This document shows, piece after piece, positions 47,767 to 55,483 of a stretch of DNA of 64,000 nt. The position numbers were made by a program, and so were the translations under genes. The stretch's first letter is position 1, and every line of letters begins with the position of its first letter. This DNA is from Rubrimonas cliftonensis (lineage in GTDB: Bacteria; Pseudomonadota; Alphaproteobacteria; Rhodobacterales; Rhodobacteraceae): the NCBI RefSeq assembly GCF_900107585.1, contig NZ_FNQM01000003.1, positions 124,001 through 188,000 of the forward strand, in the 5' to 3' direction. A model generated the notes under the pieces. It saw only the letters and a program-made list of their open reading frames with translations, was not told the DNA's origin and did not search any database.

Positions 47767-48481
47767 CGTCACCGCCGCCTATGGCCGGACCCGCGTGCTC
47801 GACGGGGTGAGCTTCGGCGTGGACCGCGGCCAGATCGTCAGCCTGATCGGCCCGTCCGGCTCCGGCAAGAGCACGATCCTGCGGGTGCTGACGGGCCTGC
47901 TGAAGCCGCAGGCAGGCCAGGTGCGGGTGGGCGGCGAGCCCGTCGACTTCGCCGACAGGCGCCGCCTGCGCGCCATGCGCGCCCGCTTTGCGGTGGTGTT
48001 CCAGCAGTTCAACCTGTTCCAGAACATGACCGCGCTCGACAACGTCTCGATCGCGCCCATCAAGGTCGGCGGCCGGCCGCGGCGGGAGGTGGAGGCGGAG
48101 GGCGCCGCGCTGCTCGCGCGGGTCGGGCTCGGCGGGAAGCTGAAGGCCTACCCGGACGAGCTTTCCGGTGGGCAGCAGCAGCGCGTGGCGATCGCCCGCG
48201 CGCTCGCGCTCAGGCCGGAGGTGCTGCTGCTGGACGAGGTGACGGCCTCGCTCGACCCCGAGCTGGTCTCGGAGGTGCTCGACACGATCCGCGATCTCGC
48301 GGCGGAGGGAATGACCATGCTGATCGTCAGTCACGAGATGGGCTTCGTGCGCGAACTGTCCTCGAAGGTGGTGTTCATGGCCGACGGCAGAGTGGTGGAG
48401 GATGGTCCGCCGGCGCGGATATTCGACGCGCCGCAGGAGCGTCGGACGCGCGACTTCGTCTCCAAGATCCTGCGCCACTGA
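47744..48481 (+). CDS. Polar amino acid ABC transporter ATP-binding protein
   Basis: A 245-aa ATPase with Walker [12 protein letters not shown], signature [15 protein letters not shown] and Walker [14 protein letters not shown] prefer the TTG at 47744 because GGAGG lies 7 nt upstream; the ATG at 47729 would add five residues. Its stop shares a base with the DUF6282 start, joining transporter and hydrolase genes into one operon. Confidence 0.9.
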   Translation: MRHVELADVTAAYGRTRVLDGVSFGVDRGQIVSLIGPSGSGKSTILRVLTGLLKPQAGQVRVGGEPVDFADRRRLRAMRARFAVVFQQFNLFQNMTALDNVSIAPIKVGGRPRREVEAEGAALLARVGLGGKLKAYPDELSGGQQQRVAIARALALRPEVLLLDEVTASLDPELVSEVLDTIRDLAAEGMTMLIVSHEMGFVRELSSKVVFMADGRVVEDGPPARIFDAPQERRTRDFVSKILRH

Positions 48482-49410
48482 TGACCGGGCCCGACGTGAT
48501 CCGCCGCCGCCCCGGCGCCGAGCTTCTGGCCGGCGCGGTCGACAGCCACATCCACGCCTGCCCGCACATCAACGGCCGCTCGCTCGACGTGTTCGAGGCC
48601 GTCTCCGAGGCCGCCGCCGCCGGCATGTCGGCCATCGGCTTGATGGACAATTTCGCCAACAGCGCGGGCCTCGCCGCGCTCGCGAACCGCCATCTCGGCC
48701 ATCTCGGCGTCGAGGTCTTCGGCGGGCTGATCATGGAGCCGCCGGCGGGCGGCGTCTCGGCGGAGGCCGTCGAGATCGCGCTGCGTTACGGATACGGCGA
48801 CGGCGACGGCGCGCGCTTCGTCTCGCTGCCGACGCACCACACCCGCAACGTGGCGCTGCAGGAGGGCCGCTCGCCGCTCTTCGTGGAGAGTTGCCTGGCG
48901 ATACCCGAGGCCGGCCCGCTGCCCGACCCCCTGCCCCGCATCCTCGACCTGATCGCGGCGGCGGACGTCGTCTTCAACACCGGCCATGTGAGCGGACCGG
49001 AGGCGGTGCGGGCGGCGGAGGCGGCGCAGGCCGCCGGTGTGCGGCGCATCCTCGCCCCCAGCGCGCATTACGACGCGGAGACGGTGCGCGCGCTGGCCGC
49101 GCTCGGCGCCGTGGCGGAGTTCTCGTTCTTCTTCGTGAGCCACGCGACGCAGGTGGGGCTGACCCATGTGGACGCCGCCCGCAACCGCCCGGCCCTGGTG
49201 GACGCCGGGCGCATGGCGGCGCTGATCGCCGCGGCCGGGCCGGAGAACGCCATGCTCAACAGCGACTGCGGCGTGTTCCTGCTGCCGCCGCCGGCGGAGG
49301 GGCTGCGCGAGTTCCTGCTGCTGCTTGGCGAGGCGGGCGTGGCGCGGGAGGATCTGCGCCGCATGACCAGCGACGTCCCGCGGCGCCTGTTTCGGCTCGG
49401 CGCGGCGTGA
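48481..49410 (+). CDS. DUF6282 family amidohydrolase-like protein
   Basis: A 309-aa TIM-barrel-like metal hydrolase. Metal-site candidates are the N-terminal DSHIHACPH (His23, His25), LPTHHTRN, NTGHVSG and the late NSDCGVF aspartate. The family has no established reaction that I know of. It overlaps the ATPase (TGATG) upstream and the phosphotriesterase-family gene (GTGA) downstream. It should therefore act on the imported compound or an early intermediate, for example opening a ring or cleaving an amide or lactone; this is inference. Confidence 0.72.
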   Translation: MTGPDVIRRRPGAELLAGAVDSHIHACPHINGRSLDVFEAVSEAAAAGMSAIGLMDNFANSAGLAALANRHLGHLGVEVFGGLIMEPPAGGVSAEAVEIALRYGYGDGDGARFVSLPTHHTRNVALQEGRSPLFVESCLAIPEAGPLPDPLPRILDLIAAADVVFNTGHVSGPEAVRAAEAAQAAGVRRILAPSAHYDAETVRALAALGAVAEFSFFFVSHATQVGLTHVDAARNRPALVDAGRMAALIAAAGPENAMLNSDCGVFLLPPPAEGLREFLLLLGEAGVAREDLRRMTSDVPRRLFRLGAA

Positions 49411-50426
49411 GCGTCGTCCGCACCGTCGCCGGCGACATCGCGCCGGAGGCGCTCGGCGCCACGCTGATGCACGAGCATGTGCTGTGCGACGTGACGCCCC
49501 CGCCCATCGCCCGCCTGCCGGACCGGGAGATCCGCTTCGAGGAGACCGACGCCATCCGCCGCTCATGGGGCGTGGACCACCCCGGCAACCACCGCCTGAA
49601 CGACGTCGATCTCGCCGTGGCGGAGCTTGCGCGGCTCGTCGAGGCGGGCGGCGGCGGGCTGGTGGAGCTGACCTGCGGCGGCATCCGGCCCGACCCGGAG
49701 GGCCTGCGCGCCGTCGCCCTGCGCACGGGCCTGCCGATCGTCATGGGCTGCGGCTACTACACCGAGGCCTACGCCGGAGAGGCGCTCACGCTGAAGGGCG
49801 TGGAGGCGCTGGCCGCCGATATGGTCGCGGCCGTCCGCGAGGGGGCCTGGGGCGCGGAGGTCCGCGCCGGGATGATCGGGGAGATCGGCGTGTCGGACCC
49901 CTGCTCCCGCGCCGAGCGCCGCTCGCTGGAGGCGGCGGCGCTGGCGGCGGCGGAGACCGGCGCGGCGATCACGGTTCATCCCGGCCGCGACCCCGCCTCG
50001 CCGTTCGAGTGCGTGCGCACTCTGGTCGCCGCCGGCGCCGACCCCGCGCGCGTCGTCATCAGCCACATCGACCGCACCTTTTTCGACCACGCGGCGATGC
50101 TGCGGCTGGCCGACACGGGCTGCGTGCTCTCCTTCGACTTCTTCGGCATCGAATGCGCCCACTATCCGTTTGCGCCGGAAGTGGACCTGCCGAACGACGG
50201 CGGCAGGCTGCGCGCCGTGCGCGCCCTGCTCGACGGCGGCCACGCGGGGCGCATCGCCCTGTCGCACGACATCTGCACCCGCACGCGGCTCTGCCGGTGG
50301 GGCGGTCACGGCTATGCGCATCTGCTGCGCGACGTCGTGCCGATGATGCGCGCGCGCGGCTTCTCCGGGGCCGAGATCGACGACCTCCTCACCGCGACGC
50401 CGCGGCGGCTGCTGACGCTGGCCTGA
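49407..50426 (+). CDS. Phosphotriesterase-family metal hydrolase (putative lactonase/amidase)
   Basis: A 339-aa PTE-family protein. The metal ligands are visible in order: LMHEHVLCD (His22, His24), MIGEIGVSD (Glu in place of the carboxylated Lys of classical PTE), ITVHPGRD, VISHIDR and LSHDICTR (the last Asp). Many members are lactonases or unknown hydrolases rather than true phosphotriesterases. It starts with GTG at 49407. It converges with the GntR regulator, with only one base between stops. Confidence 0.82.
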   Translation: MSVVRTVAGDIAPEALGATLMHEHVLCDVTPPPIARLPDREIRFEETDAIRRSWGVDHPGNHRLNDVDLAVAELARLVEAGGGGLVELTCGGIRPDPEGLRAVALRTGLPIVMGCGYYTEAYAGEALTLKGVEALAADMVAAVREGAWGAEVRAGMIGEIGVSDPCSRAERRSLEAAALAAAETGAAITVHPGRDPASPFECVRTLVAAGADPARVVISHIDRTFFDHAAMLRLADTGCVLSFDFFGIECAHYPFAPEVDLPNDGGRLRAVRALLDGGHAGRIALSHDICTRTRLCRWGGHGYAHLLRDVVPMMRARGFSGAEIDDLLTATPRRLLTLA

Positions 50427-50427
50427 C

Positions 50428-51102
50428 TCAGCCGAGATGCGAGGTCGCGTGCCGCGCAAGGCTGCGGATATGCGCCGCCGTCGCCCGCCGCGCCGCCTTG
50501 GCGTCGCCTGCGGCCAGCGCGTCGAGAATGGCGCGGTGCTCGCGCCGGTCCGGCTCGACCCGGTCGGACAGGCCGGCGATCTCGAACAGGCGCGTGGAGA
50601 CCTTCAGCGCCTTCACGGTGCGCGCCATCACCTGGTTGCCGCAATGGTCGAGAAACAGGTTGTGGAGATTGTCGTCGGAGACCCAGTGCGCGTCGGTGTG
50701 CGCATTCGGCAGCGCGGCCAGAGCCTCGATCTCCGCGCTCACCGCCGCGATGGCGGCCTCGGGCGCCCGGTTGACTGCAGCGGCCGCGGCCTCCGGCTCG
50801 AGAAGCTCGCGCAGCTTGAGGCTCTGGAGATACTCGGTCAGGTCGACGTGGCGGACCATGAACGAGCGGTTTGCGACCTTGACCAGCAGGCCCTCGCCTT
50901 CCAGACGCTGAAGCGCCTCGCGCAGGGGCGTGCGGGAGAGGTTCAGCGCCTCCGCCAGCCGGGCCTCCACGATGACCTCGCCGCCGCGGAGGCCCCGCCG
51001 CCGGATCAGTTCCGAGACGGCCCGGTAGGCCTGCGACGAGAGGCTGCCGCCGGCCGCCTTCGGTTCCGGCGCCCGCGCGCCGGCCAGCGACACCTCTTTC
51101 AT
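50428..51102 (-). CDS. GntR-family regulator with FCD domain
   Basis: A 224-aa transcription factor. The winged helix at about residues 20-85 has VEARLAEALNLSRTPLREAL and LEGEGLLVKV, and the C-terminal all-helical FCD domain carries His/Asp metal-site positions (HNLFLDHCGN, REHRAIL). FCD regulators usually respond to small carboxylic acids or amino-acid-derived metabolites. It is convergent with the hydrolase operon and probably controls the 41-50 kb catabolic island. An ATG at 51135 would add 11 residues. Confidence 0.87.
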   Translation of the reverse strand: MKEVSLAGARAPEPKAAGGSLSSQAYRAVSELIRRRGLRGGEVIVEARLAEALNLSRTPLREALQRLEGEGLLVKVANRSFMVRHVDLTEYLQSLKLRELLEPEAAAAAVNRAPEAAIAAVSAEIEALAALPNAHTDAHWVSDDNLHNLFLDHCGNQVMARTVKALKVSTRLFEIAGLSDRVEPDRREHRAILDALAAGDAKAARRATAAHIRSLARHATSHLG

Positions 51103-51744
51103 CGCGTTCGTCGCCCCGTCATATGCAGGCCGCATGCGCCCGATCGCCCCAACCGCGTTCGCCGGAACGGCGGCCTTCGGGAAAGCGCCTTTGTTGACAA
51201 GACCCTGGAGCGCGGCCGCCGTTGCGCCCAGTGCACCGGAACATTCACCACTCGCCGGAGAATGCTCGGCTCAGGCATCCGAGGCAAGCCGCCGGGCTCG
51301 CGGCGTTCACCGGGGTCGCCACGGACGGCGCGCAGGCCGGGAGACGCGTGTTCGGCGCCGGATCGCGCATCGGGCCGCACCCATGCGCTGGGCGAACATG
51401 AACTCCTGACCGCTCATGGTTTCTGCGCGCCTCCGAACGAAACGCGCCGAGAGGCCGTTCGCATTTTTCAGTCCCCCGCATCCTTCCGGCCCGACTGTCG
51501 ATCTTCGCGGCCGGGCGCATGCGTCGGAGCGGCCCCGCCCGAGCGTCGCCGCGGTCGACGGCGATCGCCACGGGCCGCTCGGCGACGTTCTCGGCCGCTT
51601 GGCGCCGCGCCCGGCCGGTCGTCGCGTCGTTCGCATCTCCGACCGCTCTCGGCCTCGGCGCGGGGCGAACGGCGCCTGGCGCGATGCGCCGTCCGCCCCT
51701 CCCGTCCGACCCCGCCGCCCCTCGACGTCCAGCGGACAAAGGGC
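51103..51744. other. Gap of about 640 bp; no gene seen
   Basis: Between the divergent GntR gene start and the 3' end of the response-regulator gene. Several GC-driven open frames exist on both strands but none has a recognisable product, a good ribosome site or biased third positions. AACATTCACC and GCATTTTTCAG are the only less GC-rich spots. It could hold a decayed gene, but I see no remnant. Confidence 0.5.
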
Positions 51745-52512
51745 CTAGTCGGACACCAGCATGTAGCCCTCGCCGCGCACCGTCTGAAGGTAGCGCGGCG
51801 CGCGGGGGTCGGCTTCGAGCTTGCGGCGCAGACGGGTGATCTGCACGTCGACGGCGCGCTCGCCCGCCTCGGCGTCGCCGCCGAGCGCGCTGGAGAGGGC
51901 GGCGCGGCTGACAGGCTCTCCCGGCGTCTGCGCGAGCGCCGTCATCAGCCCCGCCTCGGATGCGGTGAGGCGCACGGCCTCCGCGCCGCGCCACAGCTGG
52001 CCGCGGGTCACGTCGTAGCGGAGGGCGCCGAGCGCGAGGGTCCGCGGCGGCTCATGCGGCGCGGGGGCCGGCGCGACACGGCGCAGGATCGCCGCGACGC
52101 GCAGCAGCAGTTCGCGCGGCTCGAAAGGCTTGGCGAGGTAGTCGTCGGCGCCCGACTCCAGCCCCTCGATGCGGGCCTCGGTCTCTCCGCGCGCTGTCAG
52201 CATCAGGATGGGGGTGTCGAGCTTCGGGCGGATGGCGCGGGTGAAGGCGACCCCATCCTCGCCCGGCATCATCACGTCCACGATCATCAGGTCGAAGGCG
52301 AGCCCGGCCAGCAGACGGCGGGCGTGGGCGGCGTCGCGGGCGGCGGTGACGAGGTGGCCGTTGCGCGCCAGGAACTTCGCCAGAAGGGCGCGGATGCGCG
52401 CGTCGTCGTCGACCACGAGGATGTGCGCCGGCGGCGCCGGCGGCGCGGCGGGGCCGTCGTCGAGAAGCCGCGCGCGGGCCGGCGGCGCGCCCGGCGCCTC
52501 TGCCCCGGTCAT
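51745..52512 (-). CDS. OmpR-family response regulator (PetR-like)
   Basis: A 255-aa regulator. The receiver domain begins at about residue 30 with ILVVDDDARIRALL; the phospho-acceptor is the Asp in LMIVDVMMPGEDG and the conserved Lys is in DYLAKPFEP. A winged-helix output domain follows, ending ITRLRRKLEADPRAPRYLQT. No kinase is adjacent. The gene overlaps the MarR gene by ATGA. This pair next to ilvE recalls the PetP/PetR regulators of Rhodobacter, known for control of cytochrome bc1; that parallel is from memory. Confidence 0.88.
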   Translation of the reverse strand: MTGAEAPGAPPARARLLDDGPAAPPAPPAHILVVDDDARIRALLAKFLARNGHLVTAARDAAHARRLLAGLAFDLMIVDVMMPGEDGVAFTRAIRPKLDTPILMLTARGETEARIEGLESGADDYLAKPFEPRELLLRVAAILRRVAPAPAPHEPPRTLALGALRYDVTRGQLWRGAEAVRLTASEAGLMTALAQTPGEPVSRAALSSALGGDAEAGERAVDVQITRLRRKLEADPRAPRYLQTVRGEGYMLVSD

Positions 52513-53141
52513 CGCCCGCCCTCCCGTCCGGGCCGCGACGCGGCGCCCGGCCCGGCGTCACGCCCCATGTCCCGGTCCCGCCCGGCGTCGGGCGGCGTCC
52601 CGAGCGCGGCCTCGCGCGCCTCGGCGTCGATCATCCGCTCCAGCACCTGCCGGAAACCCGCCACGGCCTGCGGCCCGGCCTCGCTGAAGGCGCGCCGCAT
52701 CCGCGCGCGCTGCGCCTCCGACAGACGGGCCTCCAGCGCGGCGCCCTTGGCGCTGAGCGACAGCAGTCGCTGGCGCCGGTCCTGCGCGCCGACGCGGCTC
52801 TCGATCATCCGGTCCTCGATGAGCTGGCGCAGAACGCGGTTGAGCGACTGCTTGGTGACGCGCAGGATATCGAGCAGGCCCTGCACGGTCAGGCCGGGGC
52901 GGCGGGCGACGAAGTGCAGGGCGCGGTGATGCGCGCGGCCGTAGCCGAACTCCTCAAGGATGCGGTCCGGGTCGGCGGTGAAGTCGCGGTAGGCGAAGAA
53001 CATCAGCTCGATGCCCTGCCGCAGCTGTTCGTCGGTGAGGTAGAGGAGATGCTCGCCGCGCAAGCCCTCGCGCTGCGGGCCGCCCAGCCGGGCGTCCTGC
53101 CGCGCCGGCGGCCGCCGTGTCGGAAAAACCGCGTCGCCCAT
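52509..53141 (-). CDS. MarR-family transcriptional regulator (PetP-like)
   Basis: A 210-aa protein with a MarR winged helix: ARRPGLTVQGLLDILRVTKQ, SLNRVLRQLIEDRMIES and the wing GAQDRRQRLLSLSAKG. The Gly/Asp/Arg-rich C-terminus (about 185-210) looks disordered. It is translationally coupled to the response regulator and divergent from ilvE across 200 bp. Confidence 0.87.
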   Translation of the reverse strand: MGDAVFPTRRPPARQDARLGGPQREGLRGEHLLYLTDEQLRQGIELMFFAYRDFTADPDRILEEFGYGRAHHRALHFVARRPGLTVQGLLDILRVTKQSLNRVLRQLIEDRMIESRVGAQDRRQRLLSLSAKGAALEARLSEAQRARMRRAFSEAGPQAVAGFRQVLERMIDAEAREAALGTPPDAGRDRDMGRDAGPGAASRPGREGGR

Positions 53142-53341
53142 GGCCGTCTCATCCTCGCCTTCACGATTTATGTCAGCGGCGTTGACGCATCTCTAGCGCG
53201 ATGTTACGCCCTGCGCAAGCTGCCGAGACGTTTCGTGTCGCCGACGGCGCAACAATGGCAACAAACGGAAAACGCGTGGGCTCGGCCTGCGCGTTGGCCG
53301 AGGGGGGCGGCGCAAGGCCGCCGTGAAAGGAAGAAAGACCG

Positions 53342-54214
53342 ATGAGCGGGCCCGCATACGATGATCGCGACGGCTGGATCTGGATGGACGGCGAGTATAT
53401 CCCCTGGCGCGAGGCCAAGGTCCACATCCTCACCCACGCCATGCATTACGGCTCGTCGGTGTTCGAGGGCGAGCGGGCTTATGGCGGGAAGATCTTCGAG
53501 AGCCGCAGGCACTCCGAGCGGCTGGCGGAATCGGCCCGTCTCCTGGGGTTCAAGCTGCCCTACGACATCGATGCGATCGAGGCGGTGAAGCTTGAGGTGA
53601 TGAAGCGCAACGACCTCTCGGACGCCTATATCCGCCCGCTGGCGTGGCGCGGGTCGGAGATGATGGGCGTCTCTGCGCAGGGCAGCACCATCCATCTCGC
53701 CATCGCGGCGTGGAGCTGGGGCGCCTATTACGGCGATGCGAAGATGAAGGGCGCGCGGCTCGACATCGCGGAGTGGAAGCGGCCGTCGCCCGAGACGATC
53801 CCGTGCCGCGCCAAGGCCTCGGGCCTCTACATGATCTGCACGCTCTCCAAGCACGCCGCCGAGGCCAAGGGTTATTCGGACGCGCTGATGATGGACTGGC
53901 GCGGCTATGTCGCCGAGGCGACCGGCGCCAACATCTTCTTCGTGAAGGAGGGCAAGGTGCACACGCCGCTGCCCGACTGTTTCCTCAACGGCATCACCCG
54001 CCAGTCGGTGATCGCCATGATGCGCGAGCGCCAGATCGAGGTGGTCGAGCGCCACATCGAGCCCGCCGAACTGGAGGGCTTCGAGCAGTGCTGGCTGACC
54101 GGCACCGCCGCGGAGGTGACGCCGGTCGCCGAGATCGGCCCATACCGCTTCGAGGTGGGGCAGATGGCGAAGGACATGGTCTCGGCCTACGACGCGATGG
54201 TGCGCGCCGCCTGA
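53342..54214 (+). CDS. ilvE: Branched-chain amino acid aminotransferase
   Basis: PLP enzyme that performs the last step in Val, Leu and Ile synthesis. The 290-aa protein has THAMHYGSSVFEGERAY, the PLP lysine in PCRAKASGLYM (Lys158), and the class-IV signature EATGANIFFVKEGKVHTPLP. GAAAGGAAGAAAGACCG precedes the ATG, giving a good ribosome site. The stop codon lies inside the first unit of a 14-bp tandem repeat. Confidence 0.95.
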   Translation: MSGPAYDDRDGWIWMDGEYIPWREAKVHILTHAMHYGSSVFEGERAYGGKIFESRRHSERLAESARLLGFKLPYDIDAIEAVKLEVMKRNDLSDAYIRPLAWRGSEMMGVSAQGSTIHLAIAAWSWGAYYGDAKMKGARLDIAEWKRPSPETIPCRAKASGLYMICTLSKHAAEAKGYSDALMMDWRGYVAEATGANIFFVKEGKVHTPLPDCFLNGITRQSVIAMMRERQIEVVERHIEPAELEGFEQCWLTGTAAEVTPVAEIGPYRFEVGQMAKDMVSAYDAMVRAA

Positions 54215-54293
54215 ACCGAGAGGCCTGAACCGAGAGGCCTGAACCGAGCGGCCTGAACCGAGCGGCCTGAACCGAGCGGCCTGAACCGAGCGG
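54210..54293. repeat. 14-bp tandem repeat, six copies, spanning the ilvE stop
   Basis: Six head-to-tail copies of CCTGAACCGAGNGG. The first two read AGAGG and the last four AGCGG; a degenerate CCTGAGTCGG follows. The first copy contains the TGA stop of ilvE. Near-identity suggests recent slippage expansion. Confidence 0.95.
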
Positions 54294-54351
54294 CCTGAGT
54301 CGGCGCGCCCTCGCCGTGGCTCAGGGGGCTGCGGCGCAGGCCGGGGCGGTC

Positions 54352-55353
54352 TCAGGGGGCCGCGGTGCGGCCCCGGACGGCGGCGAGCGCCGCGAGGCCC
54401 GCGAGCAGCAGCGCGCCGCCGGCCGGCGCCGGCACCGGCGCGATCGGCGCGCTCAGCGTCACCAGCGCCGCCGCCCGCTCGGCGACGACGGCGTTGACGG
54501 CGGTGGTGAGGTGCACGGCGTCGTAGAAGATGTAGCTGTCCTGCTCCGCCGGCGTGCGCGCCTCGCAGATTCCTGGGTCGGAGCCGAAGGGCGCGCAGCT
54601 CTCGAAACCGTTCAGAAAGGCGAAGCCGTTGCTCGGCGCGCCGGCCTGCAGGCTGGCGATCACCTCCACCATGTCGAGCGTCCAGGTGTCGATCCCGTCC
54701 GTGAACAGCCCCGACAGCCGGTCGCGCACCGCCAGCGAATAGGCGGTCTGGAGCGCCGAGCTCTCCGCCCCGTCGGTGAGCGCGGACTGACCGACGTCGA
54801 AGGGCGTGAGGATCAGCGCCTTGCCGAAGCCGGTGTCGCGCAGCCGGGCCACGCCGTCGCCGATCCGCCCCGCCACATGGTCGGCCAGCGCGTCCACCTC
54901 GGGCCGCGGGCCGAGCGGCTGGTTCAGCGTCAGCCCCAGCAGCGACGGCGACGGCAGCGCCGAGGCCCAGATGTCGTTCGTGCCGACCCAGATCACGGCG
55001 AGGTCGTCGGCGCCCACCGCCGGCGCGTCGGCCTCGAACCGGTCCAGCTGGGAGGTGAAGCCGGTGTCGAAGCCGAAGCCGGCGTCGGTGTCGGGGATCA
55101 CGTTGATCGGGCCGGACTGGGCGCCGCCCACCGCGTAGTCGCGCGCGGCGGTCTCCGGCGTCGGGTAGTCGGCCCCCACGGCGGCGGCGAAGGCGGGGAG
55201 CCACGTCTCGGGGCCGTTGGTGAACGGGCCGATGAAGCAGCAGTCGTTGAGGCTGTCGCCGAAGGCGTAGACGGCGCCGACGGGCGCGGCGGCCGCAGGC
55301 GCGGCCGAGGCGGCGAGCAGCGCCGCCGCGGCTAGACGGGTCGCGAGGGTCAT
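54352..55353 (-). CDS. Secreted SGNH/GDSL esterase with VPLPA-CTERM-like tail
   Basis: A 333-aa exported hydrolase. The signal peptide ends near residue 23. The catalytic Ser34 lies in VYAFGDSLND (block I), block III is WVGTNDIWA, and the Asp/His pair is in FYDAVHLT. These define the GDSL family seen in outer-membrane-linked lipases. The C-terminus VPAPAGGALLLAGLAAL followed by basic residues looks like a VPLPA/PEP-CTERM sorting signal (short motif, hydrophobic helix, Arg), which suggests surface processing. Substrate unknown. Confidence 0.82.
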   Translation of the reverse strand: MTLATRLAAAALLAASAAPAAAAPVGAVYAFGDSLNDCCFIGPFTNGPETWLPAFAAAVGADYPTPETAARDYAVGGAQSGPINVIPDTDAGFGFDTGFTSQLDRFEADAPAVGADDLAVIWVGTNDIWASALPSPSLLGLTLNQPLGPRPEVDALADHVAGRIGDGVARLRDTGFGKALILTPFDVGQSALTDGAESSALQTAYSLAVRDRLSGLFTDGIDTWTLDMVEVIASLQAGAPSNGFAFLNGFESCAPFGSDPGICEARTPAEQDSYIFYDAVHLTTAVNAVVAERAAALVTLSAPIAPVPAPAGGALLLAGLAALAAVRGRTAAP

Positions 55354-55483
55354 CCGGGGTCTCCTCCACTTGTTATGGTTGTGGAGCGATCCCGTTCGTT
55401 CGCCCCGCGGTTGTCAAGCGCGAAGGGTCCGTGCAGGGGTCGGCGGCGGGCTCGCGCCCGGCGCGTCAGGTCGGCGGCAGGGC

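Noticed and set aside
51103-51744. Several open frames in the gap before the response regulator
   Set aside because: No ribosome sites, no recognisable domains and mutually overlapping frames on both strands, consistent with GC-driven openness.
53204-55369. Open frame of 721 codons on the minus strand covering ilvE and the esterase
   Set aside because: The frame reads through ilvE in antisense and runs out of frame over the esterase; both of those have intact catalytic motifs.
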